A model generated the notes under the pieces. That model saw only the letters and a list, made by a program, of their open reading frames with translations. It ran no database searches and was not told the origin of the DNA. This document shows, piece by piece, positions 1 to 6,067 of a stretch of DNA of 8,085 nucleotides (position 1 is its first letter; the number at the start of each line of letters is the position of its first letter). The stretch comes from Acetobacteraceae bacterium (lineage in GTDB: Bacteria > Pseudomonadota > Alphaproteobacteria > Acetobacterales > Acetobacteraceae), in the NCBI GenBank assembly GCA_030039695.1, contig JASHVB010000097.1, positions 1-8,085 of the forward strand. The letters are read 5' to 3'. A program made the position numbers and the translations under genes.

Positions 1-2
1 TG

Positions 3-929
3 AGCGAGATTTTCCCCGAAACGGAGGTTGCGGTCATTACCGGTGGGCCAGAGGTTGGTGCGGCCTTTGCCAGCCTACCCTTTGATCATCTGTTCTTTAC
101 CGGCAGCACCGATGTCGGGCGTAAGGTGATGCGAGCCGCAAGCGATCATCTGGTGCCGGTGACATTGGAGCTAGGAGGCAAATCGCCAGCGATTATCGAC
201 CAGGGTTTTTCCCTCTCGCGGGCAGCCAAAGCAATTGTCTTCGGCAAGCTGGCGAATGCCGGCCAGACCTGCATCGCACCGGACTATGCCTTGGTACAAG
301 CGACCGAGGTAGCCCCGTTTATCGCCGCCTTTCAGCAGAATTGTCGACATGCCTATCCAAAAGGCGTCTTGGATGACTCATATTCCGCGATCATCAGCGA
401 GCGGCATCATCAGCGACTCAAGGACTTGATTGAAGATGCGCGAGTGAAGGGCGCGGACATAATTGAGGTCTATACGGATGGTCCCCAGCGCGAACGGACG
501 CTGGCGCCGACAATAATCCTTGGTGCAACGCCAGACATGGCTGCGATGCGGGAGGAGATCTTTGGGCCTGTCCTGCCAATTATCGGCTATCAAACGATTG
601 AAGAGGCGATTTCCTACGTCAATGCACGTCCACGACCGCTTGCGCTCTACCTCTTTAGCGATCGCGCAAGAGTGGTTGAGCAGGTGCTTGCTCGTACGAC
701 GAGCGGAAACGTGACGCTCAACGATACGATGCTCCATTATGCCGTGGACGATTTGCCGTTCGGCGGCGTGGGCCCCAGTGGCATGGGTGCCTATCATGGC
801 GAGGAAGGGTTTAGATCGTTGAGCCATGCCAAGGGTGTATTCACGCAGGCCAGATGGAATTTCGCCGATATGGTGCGGGCGCCGTTCGGTCGAATGACCG
901 ATCGCGTTCTAGGTTATCTTCTTCGATAG
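3..929 (+). CDS. Aldehyde dehydrogenase, coniferyl-aldehyde dehydrogenase type (5' end outside window)
   Basis: NAD(P)-dependent oxidation of an aldehyde to its acid; closest in style to coniferyl aldehyde dehydrogenases, which work in the breakdown of lignin-derived aromatics. The frame is open from base 3, so the start lies left of the window; 308 residues are visible against about 470-480 for the family. The segment FFTGSTDVGRKV is the cofactor-binding GxTxxG region. LELGGKSP holds the general-base Glu (codon 168-170) and GQTCIAPDY the nucleophilic Cys (codon 270-272). They are 34 residues apart, as in the family. EEIFGPVLPI and LPFGGVGPSGMGAYHG are the usual C-terminal motifs. All visible catalytic residues are present, so this part looks functional. 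The exact substrate is inferred from the CIAPDY and MGAYHG signatures; other class-3-like dehydrogenases that act on fatty aldehydes share much of this. No terminator is obvious after the stop. Confidence 0.93.
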   Translation, partial: SEIFPETEVAVITGGPEVGAAFASLPFDHLFFTGSTDVGRKVMRAASDHLVPVTLELGGKSPAIIDQGFSLSRAAKAIVFGKLANAGQTCIAPDYALVQATEVAPFIAAFQQNCRHAYPKGVLDDSYSAIISERHHQRLKDLIEDARVKGADIIEVYTDGPQRERTLAPTIILGATPDMAAMREEIFGPVLPIIGYQTIEEAISYVNARPRPLALYLFSDRARVVEQVLARTTSGNVTLNDTMLHYAVDDLPFGGVGPSGMGAYHGEEGFRSLSHAKGVFTQARWNFADMVRAPFGRMTDRVLGYLLR

Positions 930-1330
930 AATTTTTGTCGATGGCGCCGCCGATGATTCCCTTGTGCCGTGCGGTCTGACGGTTCGTTGATCGCTATCGA
1001 CCGGCACATCGCGCGACGATGAGCGCGCTCTGCCCCCGCCAAGGGTCGATCATAACGACGACCATCAACTGCTTGGCGAGATTACCGACAAGGTCCTCCG
1101 GTTGCTACCAATCCGGTGGCAAGGCCGCGGATCGTCATATCTCGATCAGGCGTTGCGGTAGCGGCTCAACGCGCTCCTTGGGCATCGTGACGCTCCGCTT
1201 GTGGTGAGTCTGCGTCATTGATGAGGCGACGAATCGTCGGCCTGGTGAGAAGGGTGGGGCCGGCCCCGGACGCGACCCAAGTCAGCAACCCGAGCATCCA
1301 ACGCTATTCGACCGTGTCGCCAACTTAGTG
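930..1330. other. Intergenic region without a recognised gene
   Basis: About 400 bases between the dehydrogenase stop and the regulator promoter. A + strand frame is open from 991 to 1158, is interrupted by TAG at 1159-1161 and continues to a TGA at 1219-1221. It contains peptide stretches such as RWQGRGSSYLDQALR that look protein-like, but I cannot name a family and there is no ribosome binding site. The overlapping 62-codon frame at 1019-1207 has no recognisable feature. The stretch may be a remnant of a lost gene or mobile element; no function can be supported. Confidence 0.4.
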
Positions 1331-1357
1331 TTGACATCGCCCACATTCCCTTATATG
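1331..1357 (+). promoter_or_regulatory. Putative promoter of the first TetR regulator and its operon
   Basis: TTGACA (1331-1336) is a perfect -35 hexamer. TATATG (1352-1357) is a plausible -10 with a short 15-bp spacer; TATGGA at 1354-1359 would give a 17-bp spacer but a poorer hexamer. It lies directly in front of the regulator and overlaps the left end of a perfect palindrome. The same TTGAC-N15-TAT geometry recurs at 5852, at 5931 and on the minus strand in front of the second regulator. Transcription would start near 1363-1366, downstream of the apparent GTG codon at 1362. Confidence 0.55.
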
Positions 1358-1368
1358 GACAGTGTCCA
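1356..1368. promoter_or_regulatory. Palindromic operator candidate TGGACAGTGTCCA
   Basis: A perfect 13-base inverted repeat (6-base arms TGGACA and TGTCCA around a central G) overlaps the right end of the putative -10 element and the likely transcription start of the regulator at 1386. TetR proteins usually repress by binding such palindromes over their own promoters, so this is the best candidate for autoregulation. The position and symmetry are seen; the binding is inferred. Its presence over base 1362 argues against GTG-1362 as the translation start. Confidence 0.55.
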
Positions 1369-1385
1369 CAACGGTGGTGTCACCT

Positions 1386-2159
1386 ATGACAAGGGTTCGA
1401 TCTTCTAAGCTGCCATACCACCACGGCGACCTCCGCCGCGCCTTGATTGACGCGGCGCTGACACTGGTCGCCGAAGAACAGCAATGGAGTTTTTCGCTCA
1501 GGGAAGTAGCTCGCCGGGCTGGCGTCAGTCACAGTGCGCCATACAACCATTTTCCCGAGAAGCGTGATCTGCTCGATGCCATCGCTGCGGTCGGATTTGA
1601 GCGGCTGCGAGATGGCCTGACATCATCAATTGGCAACGCCGATACGGCCGAAGCCATGCTCATGGCAGGCGGGCAAGCATACGTGCGCCTTGGAACCGAG
1701 AATCCGGCGCTGTACCGGCTGATGTTTGGCCCCGCTCTGGCCCACTGCTGTGGCGGCGTCCGACCAAGGCTGACACGGACAGCGGCCGCTGCCGCCAAGG
1801 CCGCACTCGATGAGATGATCGTGCGCGGCGCTCATTTGGGCGCCTTCGCAACCTCGTCCGACAGTAGGCCTGACATCGCATTGGCCAGGCTCTCGATCTG
1901 GTCAGCCGCACATGGTCTGACGATGCTCATTATCGACCGCCTTGCTGAGTACGACGTCTCGACCAACGACATTGTCGAACGGTTGATCGCAATCCAGGTC
2001 GAAGGTCTGCGGTCCTTGTTGGCCCCGCGACAATCACGTTCCCCCAAACAACCGGACAACCAAGGTGCCGAGCGCTCGTATCGCGTTCTCCGGCGCCGCC
2101 CTCAGCGGAGCGATGCCAGCTTGCAACCCGAACCCCAACCTCGAAGGAAAATGTCATGA
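1386..2159 (+). CDS. TetR/AcrR family regulator with WHG C-terminal domain (copy 1)
   Basis: Predicted ligand-responsive DNA-binding repressor, cytoplasmic and dimeric by family. The 257-residue product has the YHHGDLRRAL signature (residues 11-20) that opens the TetR N-terminal domain of this subgroup, a helix-turn-helix around residues 37-57 (SLREVARRAGVSHSAPYNHF), and the W-x3-HG motif (W172, H176, G177) of the WHG/TetR_C_33 ligand-binding domain. The start ATG-1386 is chosen over GTG-1362 because it puts the conserved Pro at residue 10, exactly as in copy 2, and because an operator palindrome covers 1362; GGTGG at 1373-1377 may be a weak ribosome binding site. Residues 213-257 form a basic, proline-rich tail missing from copy 2. 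The stop overlaps the ATG of the next gene (ATGA at 2156-2159), so translation is probably coupled. It probably controls its own promoter and the two downstream genes. Target ligand unknown. Confidence 0.92.
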   Translation: MTRVRSSKLPYHHGDLRRALIDAALTLVAEEQQWSFSLREVARRAGVSHSAPYNHFPEKRDLLDAIAAVGFERLRDGLTSSIGNADTAEAMLMAGGQAYVRLGTENPALYRLMFGPALAHCCGGVRPRLTRTAAAAAKAALDEMIVRGAHLGAFATSSDSRPDIALARLSIWSAAHGLTMLIIDRLAEYDVSTNDIVERLIAIQVEGLRSLLAPRQSRSPKQPDNQGAERSYRVLRRRPQRSDASLQPEPQPRRKMS

Positions 2160-3586
2160 TCACCATCAACCGACGGCCGTTCACCGGCCTGCTTTTATCC
2201 GCGGCGGCTACGGGCCTGATGGCGCCTTACGCTACAAAAGCCCTCGCACGACAGCCCGAGGACGTCCGCGCACAAGACACGCTCGATATCGCCGTGGATG
2301 CCTATCTGTATCTCTATCCCCTGGTGACGATGGGGATCACACGGCGCCAGACGAACGCCCTGCCGGGGACCCCGCGCAACAGCCTGACAAACCAGTTCTT
2401 CCACGTCCGCACGTTTCCACCGGCTGATTTCAAGGTTGTGGTGCGGTCCAATTTCGACACGTTGTACTCCACGGCGTGGCTCGATCTCACTAGGGGACCG
2501 ATGGTTGTGTCGGTGCCGGACACGGGGGGCCGTTACTATGTTCTGCCGATGCTTGACATGTGGACGGACGTGTTTGCCGCACCGGGATCACGAACCTCCG
2601 GCACCGTGGTCGGGCATTTCGCCGTGGTCCCACCGGGCTGGACCGGAACACTCCCCAACGGGGTGACGCGCATCGACGCGCCGACGCCGACCGTGTGGAT
2701 TGTTGGCCGTACGCAGACCAATGGGCCACAGGACTATGCAGCGGTACACAAGATCCAGGACGGCTACACGATCACCCCCCTGTCGCAGTGGGGCCGCGTG
2801 TCGCCACCGTCGCCTGCCCCAGACACGCCGCTACCGCACATCGCTGGTCCGGCACCGCAGGCGGAGGTCGATCACATGCCGGCGCTGCAGTACTTCCAGT
2901 ATGCCGCAGAGCTTATGAAGGCCAATCCACCGCATATCACTGACTGGTCTATTCTCGAGAGGCTGAAGCGCATCGGCATCAAGCCTGGTCAAAGCTACAA
3001 CCCTGGGCAATTGAGCCCCACGCTGCGCGATGCCCTGGGCAGGTCCGTGGCCGAGGGCCAACGACGGATGCGTACGCGGGCGGCAAGCCTCGGCCACGTT
3101 GTCAATGGTTGGCAGATCATGACCCATACGATGGGCGTGTATGGCATCGACTATCTGAAGCGTGCGGTCATCGCGCAGATCCTGCTTACGGCGAACCAGC
3201 CCGAGGATGCAGTCTACCCCCTCATCATCACCGATGCTGACGGCAACACCCCCGTCGCCCAGAACGACTACGTGCTGCACTTTGATAACGACGCTTTGCC
3301 GCCGGTGGACGCCTTCTGGTCACTGTCAATGTACGACGCAGCCGGGTTTCAGGTCGCCAACCCGATCAACCGGTTTGCCATCGGCAGCCGCGATCCGTTG
3401 CGGCGCAACGCCGACGGGTCGCTCGACCTCTTAATCCAGCATGCCAATCCAGGTGGGGACCGTACTGCGAATTGGCTGCCGTCCCCTGCAACCGGCGTAC
3501 TCGGGCTGACGATGCGGCTCTATGCGCCCGAAGCGGCGATTCTCGATGGCGCATGGGTCCCTCCGCCCTTGCGGCGCAGGACCTGA
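2156..3586 (+). CDS. DUF1254/DUF1214 domain protein, predicted exported
   Basis: Biochemical function unknown; the family is widespread in bacteria and often annotated only by its two domains. The N-terminus NRRPFTGLLLSAAATG resembles a twin-arginine (Tat) or Sec signal, with a plausible cleavage after ALA at residue 31, so a periplasmic location is inferred. The DUF1254 domain covers about residues 42-185, with DTLYSTAWLDL near 101 and GRYYVLPMLDMWTDVF near 125. The DUF1214 domain covers about residues 360-468, with FWSLSMYD, VANPINRFAIG, NADGSLDLLIQ and NWLPSP. The length of 476 residues is normal for the two-domain form and there is no break. AGGA at 2145-2148 is the ribosome binding site for ATG-2156, which overlaps the stop of the TetR gene. 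The gene is thus an operon partner and likely target of that regulator. The next gene on the same strand encodes an outer-membrane barrel, suggesting a shared envelope function. Confidence 0.93.
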   Translation: MITINRRPFTGLLLSAAATGLMAPYATKALARQPEDVRAQDTLDIAVDAYLYLYPLVTMGITRRQTNALPGTPRNSLTNQFFHVRTFPPADFKVVVRSNFDTLYSTAWLDLTRGPMVVSVPDTGGRYYVLPMLDMWTDVFAAPGSRTSGTVVGHFAVVPPGWTGTLPNGVTRIDAPTPTVWIVGRTQTNGPQDYAAVHKIQDGYTITPLSQWGRVSPPSPAPDTPLPHIAGPAPQAEVDHMPALQYFQYAAELMKANPPHITDWSILERLKRIGIKPGQSYNPGQLSPTLRDALGRSVAEGQRRMRTRAASLGHVVNGWQIMTHTMGVYGIDYLKRAVIAQILLTANQPEDAVYPLIITDADGNTPVAQNDYVLHFDNDALPPVDAFWSLSMYDAAGFQVANPINRFAIGSRDPLRRNADGSLDLLIQHANPGGDRTANWLPSPATGVLGLTMRLYAPEAAILDGAWVPPPLRRRT

Positions 3587-3969
3587 TCTCAACGCGCCTG
3601 GTCCGCGACGATAGCTGAAGCCGCCGGCCAGGTTGCCACAGCTCTACCACAGCCATCCATGTTAATTTCAATGACAAGGAATGTGCGCAGTTGTTAGCCA
3701 TGAAATCGCCTGTGCGGCCCCGCGGCATGCGTTCGACGAAGTGCGATCGCACCCAGAACCTGAGCCAACTGCTCCGCAGGATCCGCCAGCTCGTTCCTCT
3801 GCGGACCATTTCGCGCGATCGCATCCGCGATTCGCGATTATGCGACACAATCCTGCCAGTCCGCGGCCCTGTGCCGGCCTCGGCAGGTGGCGGCACCGCG
3901 ACGCTCGTCATCGCTCGGAGTTCGGGTGAGCGGGGGATCGCGTCGCGCCCCTCCCGCGCCACGCGGCTT
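3587..3969 (+). other. Gap or 5' extension between DUF1254 gene and barrel gene
   Basis: The 383 bases hold no separate gene that I can support. The barrel frame is open from TTG-3691 and ATG-3700 onwards, but the encoded peptide is rich in arginine, has no recognisable domain and would sit in front of a signal peptide. An overlapping 82-codon frame at 3681-3929 has AAGGA directly touching its ATG, too close to work as a ribosome binding site. Best read as an untranslated leader or mis-extended frame. Confidence 0.45.
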
Positions 3970-4719
3970 ATGCTGCTCACAGGGACCGTCGCGTTGGTTC
4001 TGTCGCTCGCGAGCGGTGCCAAGGCCCAGGGCGCTCCCAGATCCGGATGGGAATTCTTCATTACCCCTTATGGGTGGGTCTCCAGCCTGGGTGGCACGTT
4101 CACGTCCACCGCGCCAGGCGCGGCGACGCACACCGCGAGCGCAGGCCTCGGAGATGTGCTCACCCACCTGAACAACATCCCATTCATGGTCAACCTCGAG
4201 GCTCGCCACGGCCGCTTCGGGATCATGTCCGACCTCATGGTGGTATCCTTGCGTGCGCCGGTGTCGACAGGGCCGTACTTCTCGGGCGCGACCGTGCAAA
4301 CCACTCAGTTCGTCACCACAGAGATGGGCATGTATCGGGTCGTGGAGCAGCAGAAACAATGGCTCGATCTGGGGGTCGGGTTCCGCACCGTCTCGGTATG
4401 GAGCAAGTTGACCTTCAATTCCGGTCTCGCCCCCGGGCTTACCACCAACTCCGCGGTAAGCTGGGCGGCACCGCTGTTTGGCGTGCGGTATCATTACAAC
4501 ATCGCGCCCCGGTTCGGCCTGACCGGGTATGCCGATGTCGGGGGTTCAGGCGGGGGCAACATGACCTGGGAGGTGTTGGGAATGCTGGACTACCGCTACA
4601 ATTCCTGGCTGATGCTGCATGTCGGCTATCGGCATATGCACATCGACTACACCGGTAGTGCCATGCGGGTGGGCATCGCGCTCAGCGGTCCCTTCCTCGC
4701 CGCCACGTTCCAATTCTGA
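3970..4719 (+). CDS. Small outer-membrane beta-barrel protein
   Basis: Predicted outer-membrane barrel of about 230 mature residues. From ATG-3970 the product begins with a hydrophobic stretch (LLTGTVALVLSLASGAKAQ) and a signal-peptidase site AKA-Q after residue 19. The mature part alternates polar and aromatic residues, has several glycine/aromatic strands (GWEFFITPYGW, ARHGRFGIMSDLMVV, GLTGYADVGGSGGG, SWLMLHVGYRHMHIDY) and ends in ATFQF; a terminal Phe is the usual signal for barrel insertion. The opening W-x-F-x-ITPYGW and the ARxGRFGIxxDLM block resemble an alphaproteobacterial group of uncharacterised barrels. The start is uncertain. The frame is open back to TTG-3691, which has AGGA about 10 bases upstream, but that adds 93 arginine-rich residues before the signal peptide. 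ATG-3970 lacks a clear ribosome binding site and gives a signal without basic residues. GTG-3871 is an intermediate choice. It follows the DUF1254 gene on the same strand, 383 bases downstream, so it may share its transcript. Confidence 0.8.
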   Translation: MLLTGTVALVLSLASGAKAQGAPRSGWEFFITPYGWVSSLGGTFTSTAPGAATHTASAGLGDVLTHLNNIPFMVNLEARHGRFGIMSDLMVVSLRAPVSTGPYFSGATVQTTQFVTTEMGMYRVVEQQKQWLDLGVGFRTVSVWSKLTFNSGLAPGLTTNSAVSWAAPLFGVRYHYNIAPRFGLTGYADVGGSGGGNMTWEVLGMLDYRYNSWLMLHVGYRHMHIDYTGSAMRVGIALSGPFLAATFQF

Positions 4720-4723
4720 TTGA

Positions 4724-4752
4724 TCATCGCGGCGCTCCACCCGCCGCGATGA
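4724..4752 (+). terminator. Terminator-like hairpin after the barrel gene
   Basis: Perfect 11-bp inverted repeat, TCATCGCGGCG at 4724-4734 and CGCCGCGATGA at 4742-4752, with a 7-base loop, starting five bases after the barrel stop codon. The GC-rich stem and position fit transcription termination, but no run of T follows, so it is not a classical intrinsic terminator. It could work in both directions between the convergent genes. Confidence 0.6.
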
Positions 4753-4803
4753 CCACAGTGATCGCGGGTGAAAAGGAGCTTTATTGCCAGTGTTCGCTCT
4801 GAC

Positions 4804-4849
4804 CCGGCGCCGGACCTCGGCAGCGCCCGAGGCAGGTGTCGGGCGCCGG
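4804..4849 (-). terminator. Nested inverted repeat after the second TetR gene
   Basis: Outer arms CCGGCGCC (4804-4811) and GGCGCCGG (4842-4849) enclose a second perfect stem, CCTCGG (4815-4820) with CCGAGG (4827-4832) and a 6-base loop. On the minus strand it begins four bases after the TAA of the regulator at 4854-4856. The placement suggests a terminator or 3'-end stabilising structure; no T-tract is seen. Confidence 0.45.
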
Positions 4850-4853
4850 CGCG

Positions 4854-5495
4854 TTAGGGCAGACCGTGCCGCAAGCCTTCGACATGAACCCCTATGATGC
4901 GGTCGATCATCTCTCGCGTAGGGGCACCTGGCCCCGCGAGGCGATCGATAATCAACATGGTCAACCCGTGAACGATTGACCATGCCGAGAGTGCGGCCAG
5001 CGCGATATCCCGCTTGCTGTCGGCAGAGATTGCGAACACGCCTGATTGAGCACCGCGCCGGATGATATCCTCCAATACTGCCCGGGACAGCATGCCCGCC
5101 TCCCGCGCCAACCGGGGCTGCTCACCGCTCTGAGAATTGGCCAGGGCCGGCCCAAACATCAAGCGGTACAGTGCCGGGTTCTTGGTTCCGAGCCGGACAT
5201 ACGCACGGCCAGCCTTGAACAGCGCGGTGTCAGCCGCATCCGTCCCGGCAACCGCCGCCAGTATTCCGTCACGCAGCCCCTCGAAGCCAACCGCGGCCAC
5301 AGCGCTCAAGAGATCTGTCTTGTCCGAAAAGTGGTTGTACGGGGCGTTGTGACTGACGTCGGCGCGGCGGGCCACTTCCCGCAAGGAAAACTCCCAGTCC
5401 TGCTCTTCGGTTACCAGCGCCAGCGCTGCGTCGATCAAGGCACGGCGCAGATCGCCATGATGATAGGGGCGGCTGGCGGACAGCATCTTCGACAT
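4854..5495 (-). CDS. TetR/AcrR family regulator with WHG C-terminal domain (copy 2)
   Basis: Predicted ligand-responsive repressor of 213 residues, the usual length. It carries the same PYHHGDLRRAL opening (residues 10-20), helix-turn-helix (about residues 37-57, SLREVARRADVSHNAPYNHF) and WHG motif (WSIVHG near residue 172) as the regulator at 1386. The two align without gaps over about 203 residues with about 129 identities by hand count (about 64%); the divergent parts are the middle of the ligand-binding domain (near residues 78-98 and 120-140). The start at 5495 is chosen because AAGGAG (complement of 5501-5506) lies five bases upstream; a longer frame to 5552 would use a start without a binding site. 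It points towards the barrel gene, with which it is convergent. Different ligand specificity with related DNA binding is a reasonable inference from which parts are conserved. Confidence 0.93.
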   Translation of the reverse strand: MSKMLSASRPYHHGDLRRALIDAALALVTEEQDWEFSLREVARRADVSHNAPYNHFSDKTDLLSAVAAVGFEGLRDGILAAVAGTDAADTALFKAGRAYVRLGTKNPALYRLMFGPALANSQSGEQPRLAREAGMLSRAVLEDIIRRGAQSGVFAISADSKRDIALAALSAWSIVHGLTMLIIDRLAGPGAPTREMIDRIIGVHVEGLRHGLP

Positions 5496-5521
5496 GAGCG
5501 CTCCTTTGGTGTTGCCACCGG

Positions 5522-5539
5522 CCATATTGCCCCATATTG
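5522..5539. repeat. Direct repeat CCATATTG, 10-bp period, in the leader of the second TetR gene
   Basis: CCATATTG occurs at 5522-5529 and again at 5532-5539, exactly one helical turn apart, between the putative promoter and the start codon of the regulator. Tandem half-sites on one face of the helix can be a protein-binding site, but the sequence does not resemble the palindrome at 1356-1368. Confidence 0.4.
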
Positions 5540-5556
5540 ACGACAGCAACATACGA

Positions 5557-5583
5557 CATATAGGAGTTTCGCCAGTTGGTCAA
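5557..5583 (-). promoter_or_regulatory. Putative promoter of the second TetR regulator
   Basis: On the minus strand TTGACC (complement of 5578-5583) and TATATG (complement of 5557-5562) are separated by 15 bp, the same hexamers and spacing as in front of the first regulator. It lies about 60 bases upstream of the start codon at 5495. Confidence 0.5.
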
Positions 5584-5679
5584 TTCGTCATACCGGCCGG
5601 GGCGTCCGCGTTAGCACAAAGACATGGCGGTTCTCAACGGTCTCGCCAGACTGTCGCCGTTGCCATGGTCGGCCGGTAC

Positions 5680-5704
5680 GCCAGGCGCTGCGTCAGCGCC
5701 TGGC
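5680..5704. repeat. Strong 11-bp inverted repeat with 3-base loop
   Basis: GCCAGGCGCTG (5680-5690) and CAGCGCCTGGC (5694-5704) are perfectly complementary around CGT. The hairpin is very stable and sits in non-coding sequence. It is not followed by a T-run on either strand, so its role (terminator, REP-like element, structured RNA or element end) is open. Confidence 0.6.
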
Positions 5705-5748
5705 ACTGCCAAATTTGAGCTTACCCCAGACACTCTGTTAAAGGTCTC

Positions 5749-5764
5749 GCTCACTCGCGTGAGC
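5749..5764. repeat. 6-bp inverted repeat GCTCAC/GTGAGC
   Basis: GCTCAC at 5749-5754 and GTGAGC at 5759-5764 enclose TCGC. A further GTCGC/GCGAC pair follows within 40 bases. Together with the hairpin at 5680 they make a cluster of palindromes in an otherwise empty region; short arms make chance occurrence possible. Confidence 0.3.
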
Positions 5765-5851
5765 CGCGGTACTCCGTTGGTGTCGCCTTTGAAGCGACTC
5801 TCGCAGGGATCCTCAACACCGACAGATTTCATTACGCCACTCTATTTTATG

Positions 5852-5878
5852 TTGACGTCGGCCACATCGTCCTATAGA
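5852..5878 (+). promoter_or_regulatory. Promoter-like block resembling the promoter at 1331
   Basis: TTGACG (5852-5857), a 15-bp spacer and TATAGA (5873-5878). The first 16 bases differ at only two positions from the promoter of the first TetR gene (TTGACxTCGxCCACAT in both). The palindromic operator that follows the 1331 promoter is absent here, and no gene begins within 100 bases, so this may be a duplicated and decaying copy. Confidence 0.4.
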
Positions 5879-5930
5879 TCGATCAAGAATCGTGTCGAGA
5901 AGGCTGGCTCTGAGGTTCCCTATATTAATG

Positions 5931-5969
5931 TTGACACTATCCATGGATTACCTTATGGTCACTGGTAAC
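5931..5969 (+). promoter_or_regulatory. Second promoter/operator-like block upstream of the small membrane protein
   Basis: TTGACA at 5931-5936 is followed at the same distance as in the 1331 promoter by CTTATGG (5952-5958). The bases TATGGTCACTGGTAAC (5954-5969) match TATGGACAGTGTCCAC of the 1354-1369 operator region at 11 of 16 positions. TTGACACTATCCA at 5931-5943 also matches the palindrome TGGACAGTGTCCA at 10 of 13. It could bring the gene at 6068 under one of the two TetR regulators; this is inference from similarity. Confidence 0.4.
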
Positions 5970-6067
5970 ACCTACATTCGTTCCTCCTGTTTCTCAGACT
6001 GTAAGCGTCGTTTCACCGACTAGCACTGACCGGATAGCATAGATCGCCACTTCGCCACGGTACGGTT

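Larger units (their letters stand above)
5584..6067. other. Gene-poor region with inverted repeats and promoter-like blocks
   Basis: No protein family is recognisable in any frame of this stretch of nearly 500 bases. The + frame 5624-5968 and the - frame 5611-5832 are open but encode low-information peptides and lack ribosome binding sites. The region reads as more AT-rich than its neighbours (not measured). It contains strong inverted repeats between 5680 and 5800 and two promoter-like blocks at 5852 and 5931. It may be the remains of a gene or mobile element, plus the regulatory region of the small gene at 6068. Confidence 0.5.

Noticed and set aside
3366..4061. 231-codon open frame on the minus strand
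   Set aside because: It lies opposite the end of the DUF1254 gene and the start of the barrel gene, is rich in arginine and serine, and has no recognisable motif; it is a shadow frame of GC-rich sequence.
3838..4494. 218-codon open frame on the minus strand
   Set aside because: Antisense to the barrel gene, with composition typical of a shadow frame and no domain.
5046..5540. 164-codon open frame on the plus strand
   Set aside because: Antisense to the second TetR gene, whose protein is clearly recognisable on the minus strand.
5496..5552. Upstream start for the second TetR gene at 5552
   Set aside because: It adds 19 residues not shared with the first regulator and lacks a ribosome binding site, whereas the ATG at 5495 has AAGGAG at correct spacing.
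5624..5968. 114-codon open frame on the plus strand and the 73-codon frame opposite it
   Set aside because: Both cross the strong palindrome and the promoter-like blocks, have no ribosome binding site and show no recognisable protein features.
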